Below the pieces are notes generated by a model, which worked only from the letters and a program-made list of their open reading frames with translations, searched no databases and was not told where the DNA came from. From Polynucleobacter sp. TUM22923 (GTDB taxonomy: Bacteria > Pseudomonadota > Gammaproteobacteria > Burkholderiales > Burkholderiaceae): 64,000 nucleotides of DNA. The DNA lies in assembly GCF_030295705.1 (NCBI RefSeq), contig NZ_AP027274.1, forward strand, positions 1,426,001-1,490,000. The letters are read 5' to 3'. This document shows, one piece after another, positions 25,949 through 34,806 of this stretch. Numbering within the stretch: the stretch's first letter is position 1; every line of letters begins with the position of its first letter. Position numbers and translations under genes: made by a program.

Positions 25949-27055
25949 ATGACTAATCTGGCTACCGCGCAGCAACTTGCGCCGTCCAATCTACAACTGC
26001 CAGTTTCGGCATATTTTGACGTTGATCTCTATCAGCGTGAAATGGCATTGCTATTTAAGCAGGGCCCAGGCTATGTAGGTCATGAACTCATGATTCCAGA
26101 GGTGGGCTCCTATCAAACCCTCACTTCAGAAAACGAAGGTCGTCTCCTCGTTCGTAACAAACAGGGTATTGAATTACTGTCTAATGTTTGCCGCCATCGC
26201 CAAGCTTTGATGCTCAATGGGTCAGGCAAAGTGGACAACATTGTTTGTCCACTACATCGCTGGACCTATGATTTAGAGGGCAGCCTATTGGGCGCGCCCC
26301 ATTTTGAAGATAAGCCCTGTCTTAATTTGGGCAAATCCCCCTTACAAAACTGGCAAGGCCTCTTATTTGAAGGGCCTCGCGATGTGCGCTCTGATTTGGC
26401 CAATTTAGGTGTTGCCGGAGATCTTCAGTTCGAAGGTTACGTACTGGATCACGTCGAAGTGCATGAGTGCAGCTATAACTGGAAGACGTTTATTGAGGTC
26501 TACCTCGAGGACTACCACGTTGAACCCTTTCATCCGGGCCTTGGGAAGTTTGTTTCTTGCGAAGATCTGCACTGGGAGTTCGGTGACTGGCACAGCGTTC
26601 AGACTGTTGGTATTCATAAAAACTTAGAGAAGCCTGGTTCGCCCACCTATCAAAAATGGCATGAAGCAGTGCTGCGCCATTACGAGGGCAAAACCCCGCG
26701 CCATGGTGCGATCTGGTTAACCTACTATCCCAATGTGATGGTGGAGTGGTACCCAGGCGTCCTATGTGTCTCAACACTACATCCCCTAGGGCCTAACAAA
26801 ACACGCAATATTGTTGAGTTCTACTACCCTGAAGAAATTGCTTTGTTTGAGCGCGAATTTGTTGAAGCTGAACGTGCCGCCTATATGGAAACCTGCATGG
26901 AGGATGATGAGATCGCGGAGCGTATGGATGCAGGACGTGCAGCCCTGTTAGCGCGTGGCGAAAATGAAGTAGGTCCCTACCAAAGCCCCATGGAAGATGG
27001 CATGCAGCATTTTCATGAATGGTATCGCCGTGCTTTAAATTTTCAGGGCGCATAA
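25949..27055 (+). CDS. Rieske-type aromatic ring-hydroxylating oxygenase, alpha-subunit family
   Basis: A 368-aa non-haem iron oxygenase. The Rieske 2Fe-2S ligands are C-R-H (NVCRHRQALML) and C-P-L-H (VCPLHRW), about 17 residues apart. The C-terminal SRPBCC catalytic domain shows the mononuclear iron region EVYLEDYHVEPFHPGLG with two His. No reductase or beta-subunit gene is adjacent. The substrate cannot be told; Burkholderiales carry a similar single gene next to xseB. I prefer the ATG at 25949 to the in-frame GTG at 25940, since GGGGGT at 25936 is well placed for it. Confidence 0.88.
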   Translation: MTNLATAQQLAPSNLQLPVSAYFDVDLYQREMALLFKQGPGYVGHELMIPEVGSYQTLTSENEGRLLVRNKQGIELLSNVCRHRQALMLNGSGKVDNIVCPLHRWTYDLEGSLLGAPHFEDKPCLNLGKSPLQNWQGLLFEGPRDVRSDLANLGVAGDLQFEGYVLDHVEVHECSYNWKTFIEVYLEDYHVEPFHPGLGKFVSCEDLHWEFGDWHSVQTVGIHKNLEKPGSPTYQKWHEAVLRHYEGKTPRHGAIWLTYYPNVMVEWYPGVLCVSTLHPLGPNKTRNIVEFYYPEEIALFEREFVEAERAAYMETCMEDDEIAERMDAGRAALLARGENEVGPYQSPMEDGMQHFHEWYRRALNFQGA

Positions 27056-27145
27056 TTTAAATAGTCTTTTCTTTTTTATTGCATTTGCTTATTGCATCTT
27101 TTTATAGCATCGTCTTTGTGTATTTTTTCTCCTTAGGGGCATTAC

Positions 27146-27976
27146 ATGACACCACTCATCACTGCAAATCAATTAGAAGAAGCGCTCAATAGTGGAGAGA
27201 ATGTTTTGCTCTGCGACTGCCGCTTTGATTTAGTAGACCCAACCGCTGGGCAAAAATCGTATTTAGAGGGTCATATCCCTGGTGCTGTTTATGTCGATCT
27301 AGATGAAGATCTATCGGGCGACAAAAATGGTCATAACGGCCGCCACCCCCTTCCCACACCCCAGGCTTGGGCTCTCACCAAAAGCCGCTTGGGAATTGAC
27401 GCTAACACTCTAGTAGTCGCTTATGACAATCAAGGTTCGGTTTATGCAAGCCGCCTCTGGTGGATGCTTAAATCAACAGGTCATGCCAAAGTACAGGTGC
27501 TCGATGGTGGACTCGATGCCTGGAATGGCCCGATTGGTAATACCCCCCGTAAACCGAGCCCCTCAAGTATGGTAGCCCCGGTGATGCCTTATGTTGGCCT
27601 GGTTTTAGTCGATGCTGTTCTTGAAAATCTACAGACGAAGAAAAGTACTGTGATCGATGCGCGTGCGAATGATCGCTTTCAGGGGCAAAACGAAACCTTA
27701 GATCCGGTAGGCGGCCATATACCCAATGCAGTGAACTACTGCTTTAGAAGCAATCTATCTGGCAAAAGTTTTAAAACGCCTGAACAGCTTTATCAGAATT
27801 TTGTTGACTTACTGGGAACAAGCAAAGCCGCTGAAGTCATTCATCAATGTGGCTCTGGCGTTACCGCTTGTCACAATTTAATGGCTATGGAAATTGCTGG
27901 CCTCAAAGGCTCTCGCTTATATGCAGGCAGTTGGAGTGAGTGGTGCGCGGATCCTAGTCGACCCATCGCACTTTAA
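27146..27976 (+). CDS. sseA: Thiosulfate/3-mercaptopyruvate sulfurtransferase (rhodanese)
   Basis: A 276-aa tandem rhodanese. The N-terminal domain is the inactive one; the C-terminal domain carries the active-site loop CGSGVTAC (HQCGSGVTACHNL). That CGSGVT loop is typical of mercaptopyruvate sulfurtransferase; thiosulfate rhodaneses usually have CRxGxT. The CDS overlaps the convergent metal transporter gene by 4 bp at the stop codons. An upstream CTCCTTAGGGGC stretch may hold its ribosome site. Role: sulfur transfer and cyanide or cysteine metabolism. Confidence 0.92.
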   Translation: MTPLITANQLEEALNSGENVLLCDCRFDLVDPTAGQKSYLEGHIPGAVYVDLDEDLSGDKNGHNGRHPLPTPQAWALTKSRLGIDANTLVVAYDNQGSVYASRLWWMLKSTGHAKVQVLDGGLDAWNGPIGNTPRKPSPSSMVAPVMPYVGLVLVDAVLENLQTKKSTVIDARANDRFQGQNETLDPVGGHIPNAVNYCFRSNLSGKSFKTPEQLYQNFVDLLGTSKAAEVIHQCGSGVTACHNLMAMEIAGLKGSRLYAGSWSEWCADPSRPIAL

Positions 27977-28746
27977 TGCAATACCGACAGCAGAATAACG
28001 AGCCCTACGCCACACGCAATTAAAACCGTTTGCCGTAATGACTCCAGCCAGTGCGGGCGGCGATGCATTTGCGGGATAAGATCGCTCACCGCAATATAAA
28101 TAAAGCTACTCGAGGCAATCACAAGTAAATAAGGCATTGCAGCATGGGCTTTTTCTAAAAAGAAATAAGCCAGCACACCACCAACAACCGCAGCTAGACC
28201 GCAAATGAGGTTGTAGAGCAAAGCCCGTGTTCGTGAAAATCCTGCATTTAATAACACCATAAAATCACCAATCTCTTGGGGAATTTCATGGGCAATAATG
28301 GCAATGGCAGTGAAAATACCCACTTGATAGTCCGCCATAAATGCAGCAGCGATCAGCACGCCATCCACAAAGTTATGAATACCATCGCCGACTAAAATCA
28401 TCCAGCCACTGCGCCCAGCTACCTCAGCATCGTGACCATGGTGATGATCATGTCCATCGCCCTCATGGTGATGGCTGTGGCGTAATAAAGAAATCTTCTC
28501 TAGGAAGAAAAAGCCCAGTAAGCCAGCAAGCAAAGTAGCAAAGAGTAGTTGTGGATTAACCCCTTCCATCATGAAAGCTTCAGGAAGTGAATGGAGCAAA
28601 GCGGTGGCCAATAAAATACCCACGGAGACGCTCACCATGTTGTGAACCATCTTAGATAAGAAGGCCATCGAAAAGCTAGCGGCAACTAAGACGCTAGCTG
28701 TACCTGCTAATGCAGTCACAAGCAATATGGTTTGCAGTACTGTCAT
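27973..28746 (-). CDS. ZIP-family metal transporter
   Basis: A 257-aa membrane protein with about eight helices. A His-rich cytoplasmic loop (RHSHHHEGDGHDHHHGH, about residues 90-106) lies between helices 3 and 4. The conserved metal-binding motifs are GDGIHNFVDGVLI in helix IV and AHEIPQEIGDF in helix V. ZIP proteins import Zn and related divalent metals into the cytoplasm; the exact metal is unknown. It starts 6 bp after the dienelactone hydrolase gene, so both may be co-transcribed. Confidence 0.92.
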   Translation of the reverse strand: MTVLQTILLVTALAGTASVLVAASFSMAFLSKMVHNMVSVSVGILLATALLHSLPEAFMMEGVNPQLLFATLLAGLLGFFFLEKISLLRHSHHHEGDGHDHHHGHDAEVAGRSGWMILVGDGIHNFVDGVLIAAAFMADYQVGIFTAIAIIAHEIPQEIGDFMVLLNAGFSRTRALLYNLICGLAAVVGGVLAYFFLEKAHAAMPYLLVIASSSFIYIAVSDLIPQMHRRPHWLESLRQTVLIACGVGLVILLSVLH

Positions 28747-28752
28747 AAAAAC

Positions 28753-29649
28753 TTACGCTAATCCGTTTTGTTTAAACCAAGCTAAGCACTTTTCCCAGCC
28801 ATCCTTAGCTGGGCCTTCGCGATACGATGCGCGATAGTCGGCATGAAAAGCATGCGGTGTATCTGGATAAATCTCAAAACGAGATGCTTTAGCTGCGGTA
28901 TTTTTTGGTGCCGCGGTTGCAAGAGCTGCGCGCATTTGCTCAACGCTCTCTAAGGAAATGCCTGTATCTGCTGCACCATATAAACCCAGAACAGGAGCCT
29001 TTAACTCTGCAGCAATATCGACTGGATGACGTGGGCTGTTTTCTGTTTTCTCACCAATTACACGGCCATACCAAGCTACCCCTGCACGTACTTGTGGGAG
29101 CGTAGCGGCTAGCCAGGTAATGCGACCACCCCAACAAAAACCAGTCACGCCAACTTTTTTGAGATCGCCGCCGTTCTTGCCAGCCCATACCAAGGCTGCC
29201 TGAAGATCATTCAACACTTGAGTATCTGAAGTCTTAGCGATGATGTTACTTTGGATTTCTGCAATCGTTCCGTACGTATTAGGATCACCCGCGCGAGTAA
29301 AAAATTCTGGGGCAATCGCTAAGTAGCCTAATTTGGCAAAACGGCGAGTAACATCGGCAATGTACTCATGCACACCAAAAATTTCACTCGCTACGATCAC
29401 AATTGGTAGAGCCCCTTTAGACTTCTCTGGACGAGAAACATAAGCGGGTAACTGAAAGCTGCCAACAGGAATCATCTGCTCACCAGCTTTGATACCCTTA
29501 AAGTCAGTCTCAATCGCAGCAGCCATAACAGGCTCTGACGCAGCAACAAAGCCAATTCCAATGGCGGTAGCGCTCACTGCTGAGGCCTTCATAAAGCCTC
29601 TTCTATGGCTCGATACCGGTGTTGAGTCTTGATTCTTTTTCGCAGTCAT
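28753..29649 (-). CDS. Dienelactone hydrolase family protein with a Tat-type signal
   Basis: A 298-aa alpha/beta hydrolase. The N-terminus MTAKKNQDSTPVSSHRRGFM carries a twin-arginine motif followed by a hydrophobic segment and an Ala-rich cleavage region, so export in folded form is likely. The nucleophile elbow is GFCWGG (Cys nucleophile, as in dienelactone hydrolases); the acid and base are in GAADTGISLE and PDTPHAFHADY. I start it at the ATG at 29649, which has AGGGGG at good spacing, rather than 23 codons upstream where it would run into polA. The natural substrate is unknown. Confidence 0.9.
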   Translation of the reverse strand: MTAKKNQDSTPVSSHRRGFMKASAVSATAIGIGFVAASEPVMAAAIETDFKGIKAGEQMIPVGSFQLPAYVSRPEKSKGALPIVIVASEIFGVHEYIADVTRRFAKLGYLAIAPEFFTRAGDPNTYGTIAEIQSNIIAKTSDTQVLNDLQAALVWAGKNGGDLKKVGVTGFCWGGRITWLAATLPQVRAGVAWYGRVIGEKTENSPRHPVDIAAELKAPVLGLYGAADTGISLESVEQMRAALATAAPKNTAAKASRFEIYPDTPHAFHADYRASYREGPAKDGWEKCLAWFKQNGLA

Positions 29650-29683
29650 ATTTCTGTGCCCCCTAATGAATGATCCAAATAAA

Positions 29684-32515
29684 TTAATGCGCTTCTTCCC
29701 AATTATCGCCAATCCCAATACCTACTACCAAAGGAACCTTTAAATCAGCTACTTTACACATCAGATCAGGTAGTTTTTCCTGTAAAAGCGCCAGCTCATC
29801 CAGGGGTACATCAAATACCAGTTCATCATGAACCTGCAATAGCATACGGGTCTTGAGCTGTTCCTTTTCAAGCCAGTTTTCCACGGCAACCATCGCCAAC
29901 TTAATCAGGTCAGCGGCCGTTCCTTGCATGGGGGCATTAATGGCCGCACGCTCCGCACCTTGGCGACGCGGCCCATTAGAGCCCTTGATTTCTGGCAACC
30001 ACAGGCGCCGACCAAATACCGTCTCTACATAGCCATTTTCTCTAGCCTCTAGACGAGTACGCTCCATATATTGAGCTACACCAGGATAACGGTCAAAATA
30101 TTTGGCAATATAGATTTGCGCCGCAGAGCGCTCAATCCCTAAATTACCCGCCAAACCAAAGGCGCTCATGCCATAAATCAGGCCAAAATTAATTACCTTG
30201 GCATAACGACGCTGCTCTGAGGTGACTGCTTCTAACGAAACTCCAAAGATTTCTGCAGCAGTTGTTTGGTGGACATCCCTGCCAGCAGCAAAAGCCGCTA
30301 ACAAATTTTCATCCTCGGCAATATGGGCCATGATGCGCAGTTCAATTTGCGAGTAATCCGCTGACAGTAACTTACAACCCTCTGCCGGAATAAAGGCCTC
30401 GCGAATACGCCGGCCCTCCTCTGTGCGCACAGGAATATTTTGTAAATTAGGCTCGCTCGAAGCCAAGCGCCCCGTTACGGCAGTAGCTTGTGAAAAATTG
30501 GTATGCACTCGGCCTGTCTTAGGATCAACCATGCGCGGAAGTTTCTCAATATAAGTCGACATGAGTTTGGCTAAGCTTCGGTAGTCCAAAATGCGTGCAG
30601 GTAGGGGGTAGTCTTCGGCTAATTTCTGCAGTACCTCCTCGTCTGTTGAGGGAGCGCCCGATGGCGTCTTCTTAATGACTGGCAATGCGAGCTGTCCAAA
30701 CAAAATTTCTGCAATTTGTTTTGGAGATTGAATATTAAAGGGTTGCCCTGCCAGCGAATGAATTTCACCCTCTAAGGCAAGTAGCCGTTTACCAACTTCC
30801 TGACCCTGCTTTGAAAGTAGCGCTGTATCAATCCGGATCCCATTACGCTCCATGATTCCTAAAACACGCATTGCTGGCATCTCAATCTGTTGATAGATAT
30901 ATAACAAGCCAGGGTTTGCTTGAATTTGTGGCCACAACGTCGCATGCAGACGCAAAGTAATGTCCGCATCTTCAGCGGCGTAATTGGTAGCAATACTGAG
31001 ATCCACCTGATCAAAGCCAATTTGATGAACCCCTTTGCCGCAAACCTCTTCATAACGCACAGTCTTCATGCCGAGGTGTCGATCTGCAAGGCTATCCATA
31101 TTGTGTGGCATGTGAGATTCAAGGACATAGGATTCGAGCATCGTATCAAACGCAATACCCTGCAAGGTGATGCCATAGTTGGCCAAAATATGTGCGTCAT
31201 ACTTCAGGTTTTGACCTACCTTCAGAGCAGCAGCATTTTCTAGCCAGGATTTCATACGAGCTAAAACATCCTCACGCTTAAGCTGAGTCTCACCATTGCG
31301 ATGCGCCACGGGAATATAGCAAGCCTCACCAGGGGTGACGCATAGAGAAATACCCACTAACTCGGCAGCAAGGGCATCTAAGCTGGTGGTTTCTGTATCG
31401 ACTGCGGTAAGTTGTGAGGCTTCAATCTTTCGCATCCAGCGCTCAAATGCAACTTCATCTACTACGCACTCATATGATTTTGCAATGGCGCCTTGTCGGT
31501 CAGCGGTCTCTTGAGACAGTGCTGTAGTTGGCGCTAGCGCAATGGTGCACGATTTTTTATTAGCGCCCTGATCGCTCACATGAGAGACAGTCTTCATCGG
31601 GCTCCCCGCAAGATCAAACCCGCCCCCAACCTCCAATCCTGGGGCCCCACCAAGCTGCTTCTCAACATCGCGTAACCAAGTTTTAAAAGCATAGCGTTCA
31701 AACAGATCACGTAACTGGGTGGCATCTTCTGGCTTAGCGTGTAAGTCATCAAGGCAAGGCAGATGAGCCGACAAATCACAATCCGTTTTAACGGTAATGA
31801 GCTGACGTGCTTGCGGCAACCACGCCAAAGTATTGCGCAAATTCTCGCCCACAACGCCTTTAATTTGATCGGCGTTAGCCATCAGCTGATCTAAATCACC
31901 AAATTCAGCTAACCATTTATTCGCTGTCTTAGGGCCTGCCTTGGGCACTCCCGGAACGTTATCAACCGTATCACCAATAATAGAAAGGTAGTCTACGATG
32001 CGCTCTGGTGGCACGCCAAATTTAGCAATGACGCCTTCGATATCGAGCTTTTCATCGGTCATCGTATTGATCAACGTGACAGAAGAGTTCACTAGCTGAG
32101 CTAAGTCTTTATCTCCTGTGGAAATAATCGTTTCCCATCCGGCTGCTGTGGCTTGGCATGCGAGCGTACCAATGACATCATCTGCCTCAACTCCAGAAAC
32201 CATGAGTACTGGCCAACCCAAAGCCTTCACCATTGCATGAATTGGCTCTATCTGCTTGACTAAGTCCTCCGGCATTGGTGAGCGATGCGCCTTGTACTCG
32301 GAGTACATTTCATCGCGAAAGGTTTTACCTTTAGCATCAAAAACACAGGCAATATGGTCAACCTGAAGCTCGGATCTGGCCCGACGCATCATGTTGACCA
32401 CCCCATAAATTGCCCCAGTGGGTTCTCCAGCCCCATTTCGGAGGTCTGGCATGGCATGAAAGGCGCGATACAGGTAGCTAGAACCGTCTACCAACAAGAG
32501 TCTATGTTTAGTCAT
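29684..32515 (-). CDS. polA: DNA polymerase I
   Basis: A 943-aa three-domain repair polymerase. The 5'-3' exonuclease domain is N-terminal (LLLVDGSSYLYRAFHAMPDL; VEADDVIGTLA). A 3'-5' exonuclease domain with the catalytic DTE (AVDTETTSLDA) is present, so proofreading is probably active. The polymerase domain has motif A DYSQIELRIMAH, motif B RYAKVINFGLIYGMS and motif C LQVHDELVFDV. I start it at the ATG for MTKHRLLLVDG (32515), not the upstream in-frame codon at 32545. Divergent from the DUF2782-like gene, as next to thrB in other proteobacteria. Confidence 0.97.
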   Translation of the reverse strand: MTKHRLLLVDGSSYLYRAFHAMPDLRNGAGEPTGAIYGVVNMMRRARSELQVDHIACVFDAKGKTFRDEMYSEYKAHRSPMPEDLVKQIEPIHAMVKALGWPVLMVSGVEADDVIGTLACQATAAGWETIISTGDKDLAQLVNSSVTLINTMTDEKLDIEGVIAKFGVPPERIVDYLSIIGDTVDNVPGVPKAGPKTANKWLAEFGDLDQLMANADQIKGVVGENLRNTLAWLPQARQLITVKTDCDLSAHLPCLDDLHAKPEDATQLRDLFERYAFKTWLRDVEKQLGGAPGLEVGGGFDLAGSPMKTVSHVSDQGANKKSCTIALAPTTALSQETADRQGAIAKSYECVVDEVAFERWMRKIEASQLTAVDTETTSLDALAAELVGISLCVTPGEACYIPVAHRNGETQLKREDVLARMKSWLENAAALKVGQNLKYDAHILANYGITLQGIAFDTMLESYVLESHMPHNMDSLADRHLGMKTVRYEEVCGKGVHQIGFDQVDLSIATNYAAEDADITLRLHATLWPQIQANPGLLYIYQQIEMPAMRVLGIMERNGIRIDTALLSKQGQEVGKRLLALEGEIHSLAGQPFNIQSPKQIAEILFGQLALPVIKKTPSGAPSTDEEVLQKLAEDYPLPARILDYRSLAKLMSTYIEKLPRMVDPKTGRVHTNFSQATAVTGRLASSEPNLQNIPVRTEEGRRIREAFIPAEGCKLLSADYSQIELRIMAHIAEDENLLAAFAAGRDVHQTTAAEIFGVSLEAVTSEQRRYAKVINFGLIYGMSAFGLAGNLGIERSAAQIYIAKYFDRYPGVAQYMERTRLEARENGYVETVFGRRLWLPEIKGSNGPRRQGAERAAINAPMQGTAADLIKLAMVAVENWLEKEQLKTRMLLQVHDELVFDVPLDELALLQEKLPDLMCKVADLKVPLVVGIGIGDNWEEAH

Positions 32516-32598
32516 ACCGCAATCGTACAATCTAGTTACTATCAATCCATTAGTTCAACTGAAATAGACCTAAAAATAGACCTTAAAAGGTAAAAATA

Positions 32599-33003
32599 AT
32601 GCACGCTTTACCCCACCTAATCACATCCTCAATGAGCCATGCTCTTGTTTTCCTTAGCTTTTTATTGGCTTTTGGCACTATTGGACTCCATTCTGCCCAA
32701 GCACAGAACAATAGCCAAGCTTTAAGCCCGTCTGAGCTTCAGCGTATTAATAACCAACCCCTTGCCCCTCCAGCAAGTGCATCTCAGTCAACCACAGCCC
32801 CTGAAGGCCGTAAACCTAGCTTTCAACACAAAGAGGCTGGTGGCACTGAAATTACCGAGTACAAAGATACCAACGCACCAACCCAAGTGGATGTAAAAAC
32901 ACGCTTCACCACTTATGAAATGGCACCCCCTGCCACTGTCATGCCTGGCCCAGCAAAAGAATCAGACCTCATTAGCGTGCCTAGCATCGCCATCCCCTTT
33001 TAA
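32599..33003 (+). CDS. Small secreted protein between polA and thrB (DUF2782-like)
   Basis: A 134-aa protein with a clear signal peptide (HALVFLSFLLAFGTIGLHSAQAQ, cleavage after AQA). A Pro/Ala/Ser/Gln-rich linker follows, then a short beta-type domain, GGTEITEYKDTNAPTQVDVK. A DUF2782 gene lies between polA and thrB in pseudomonads, and the position and shape match, but the sequence similarity I can see is limited. Function unknown. It is 28 bp before thrB, so they are probably in one operon. Confidence 0.65.
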   Translation: MHALPHLITSSMSHALVFLSFLLAFGTIGLHSAQAQNNSQALSPSELQRINNQPLAPPASASQSTTAPEGRKPSFQHKEAGGTEITEYKDTNAPTQVDVKTRFTTYEMAPPATVMPGPAKESDLISVPSIAIPF

Positions 33004-33030
33004 TATTTCTCTTTTACTACCTCACAAGTT

Positions 33031-34008
33031 ATGGCCGTATTCACCCCCATAGAACCGAGTGATATTTCTGACTGGATTGCCACTGATTTTGAAATTGGGC
33101 AAGTCACTGACGTTCGGGGTATTCAAGGCGGAATTGAGAACTCTAACTTCTTTCTTGACACTGAGCTTGATGGGAAAAAACAGCAATTTGTTTTAACTAT
33201 CTTTGAAAGGCTGTCGGCAGCACAATTGCCCTACTACTTAGAGCTGATGCGCCATTTGGCCGATAAAGGCATTCCGGTACCAAAGCCCTTGGTCGACAAG
33301 CATGGTCAGATTTTATTTTCATTAAAAGGTAAACCGGCAGCAATTGTTAGTAAGCTCCCGGGTTTATCGAGGCTAGAGCCGCAGGTCAAGCATTGTGCGA
33401 TGGTCGGCGAGATGTTAGCGAAGATGCACCTAGCCGGCACGGACTTCATACACACACAAGAAAATCTGCGTAGCCTTTCATGGTGGCAGCACACAATTCC
33501 ACAGGTACTTCCGCATTTGAGTGGTGATCAACAAACTTTACTCACCAGCGAACTGGCGACTCAAGAGCACTTCTTTTCCAGCGCGGATTATGCTCAACTT
33601 CCTCAGGGTGCAAGCCATTGCGATCTTTTTAGGGATAACGTACTCTTTGATTCGAAGGGTGCAAGCGATACTTCTCAAGATGTACTCGGGGGCTTCTTTG
33701 ACTTTTATTTTGCAGGCACCGATAAATGGCTATTTGATTTAGCAGTCACTGCCAATGATTGGTGCTTAGCGGACAACAAGCAGGATTTCCATCCTGCTCG
33801 CCTCAATGCCCTGATGGAAGCCTACCAATCGGTTCGCCCACTAACCAAGCAAGAGCAGCGAAGCTGGCCCTTAATGCTGCGCGCTGCTGCGCTACGATTC
33901 TGGATTTCTCGTTTATGGGATTTTTATTTACCCAGAGATGCCCAAATGCTTACACCCCACGATCCACGTCATTTTGAAAACATATTAATAAGCCGCAAAA
34001 CACTATGA
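33031..34008 (+). CDS. thrB: Homoserine kinase (APH-type ThrB)
   Basis: A 325-aa kinase of the choline/aminoglycoside phosphotransferase fold that makes O-phosphohomoserine for threonine synthesis. The N-terminus has the usual IQGGIENSNFFLDT. The catalytic loop is ASHCDLFRDNVLFD, with the metal-binding FFDFYFAG after it. This is the class used in many beta- and gammaproteobacteria instead of the GHMP type. It overlaps the next gene by 4 bp. Confidence 0.95.
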   Translation: MAVFTPIEPSDISDWIATDFEIGQVTDVRGIQGGIENSNFFLDTELDGKKQQFVLTIFERLSAAQLPYYLELMRHLADKGIPVPKPLVDKHGQILFSLKGKPAAIVSKLPGLSRLEPQVKHCAMVGEMLAKMHLAGTDFIHTQENLRSLSWWQHTIPQVLPHLSGDQQTLLTSELATQEHFFSSADYAQLPQGASHCDLFRDNVLFDSKGASDTSQDVLGGFFDFYFAGTDKWLFDLAVTANDWCLADNKQDFHPARLNALMEAYQSVRPLTKQEQRSWPLMLRAAALRFWISRLWDFYLPRDAQMLTPHDPRHFENILISRKTL

Positions 34009-34787
34009 AACTCAATACCGTTCACCCCAAAGAAGGCTACACCTGGATTCGCCAAGGCATTTGGCTTTTTAAACAAAATCCAATTGGCTTTCTGATGTTG
34101 GTATTTATGTATATTTTCGCAGCGCAATTGGCTGTCCTCATACCGGTGATCGGAGTGTTTGCTGTCTTACTGGTAACCCCGACTTTATCCGTAGGCTTTA
34201 TGACCGCCTGTCGTCTGGCTATTCAAAAAGAACGTATTCGTCCTTCGGTGTATTTATCAGCACTACGATCAACGCCCCTCGTACGTAAGCGTATTTTGCA
34301 ACTAGGCCTTGTATACGGAGCGCTCATTCTTGTCCTGAGTTTCATCCTAAGCCTATTGGTCGATTTTGAAGTATTAATTCCCATCATGACCGGCGATAAG
34401 ACTATGACACCTGAGATGGTGCGACAGATTTATCTGATTCTCTTTTTTGGTGGACTGCTCTACGTTCCCGTAGCAATGTTGATGTGGTTCTCACCAGTAT
34501 TGGTAGCCTGGGAAGATATGCCGGTGCCACAAGCCCTATTCTCTAGCGCTATTGCTTGCTGGACAAACCGAGGGGCATTCTTTTTGTACCTTGCCATTTG
34601 GGGCGCAGTGCTGATCGCTATCCCCTTAACGATTGGCTTAATCTTAGATAGTCTAGATATAGGTCAAGCAGCCTCATTCATCGTTGCCCCAATCTCGATG
34701 GCAGGATTAACAGTAATGCACTGCTCTTTCTTTGCCACATGGAAAGCCTGTTTTGCTGAAAAAGAATCTGCGGTCTTGATTGCCTAG
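34005..34787 (+). CDS. BPSS1780-type integral membrane protein
   Basis: A 260-aa protein with about six membrane helices, starting MKLNTVHPKEGYTWIRQG. It has the N-terminal WIRQGIWLFKQNPIGFLML and central SPVLVAWEDMPVPQALFSS segments seen in the BPSS1780 family of Burkholderiales. The family has no known function. It overlaps thrB by 4 bp and converges with uvrD. Confidence 0.8.
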   Translation: MKLNTVHPKEGYTWIRQGIWLFKQNPIGFLMLVFMYIFAAQLAVLIPVIGVFAVLLVTPTLSVGFMTACRLAIQKERIRPSVYLSALRSTPLVRKRILQLGLVYGALILVLSFILSLLVDFEVLIPIMTGDKTMTPEMVRQIYLILFFGGLLYVPVAMLMWFSPVLVAWEDMPVPQALFSSAIACWTNRGAFFLYLAIWGAVLIAIPLTIGLILDSLDIGQAASFIVAPISMAGLTVMHCSFFATWKACFAEKESAVLIA

Positions 34788-34806
34788 GTGCAGGCTAGAG
34801 CCCATC

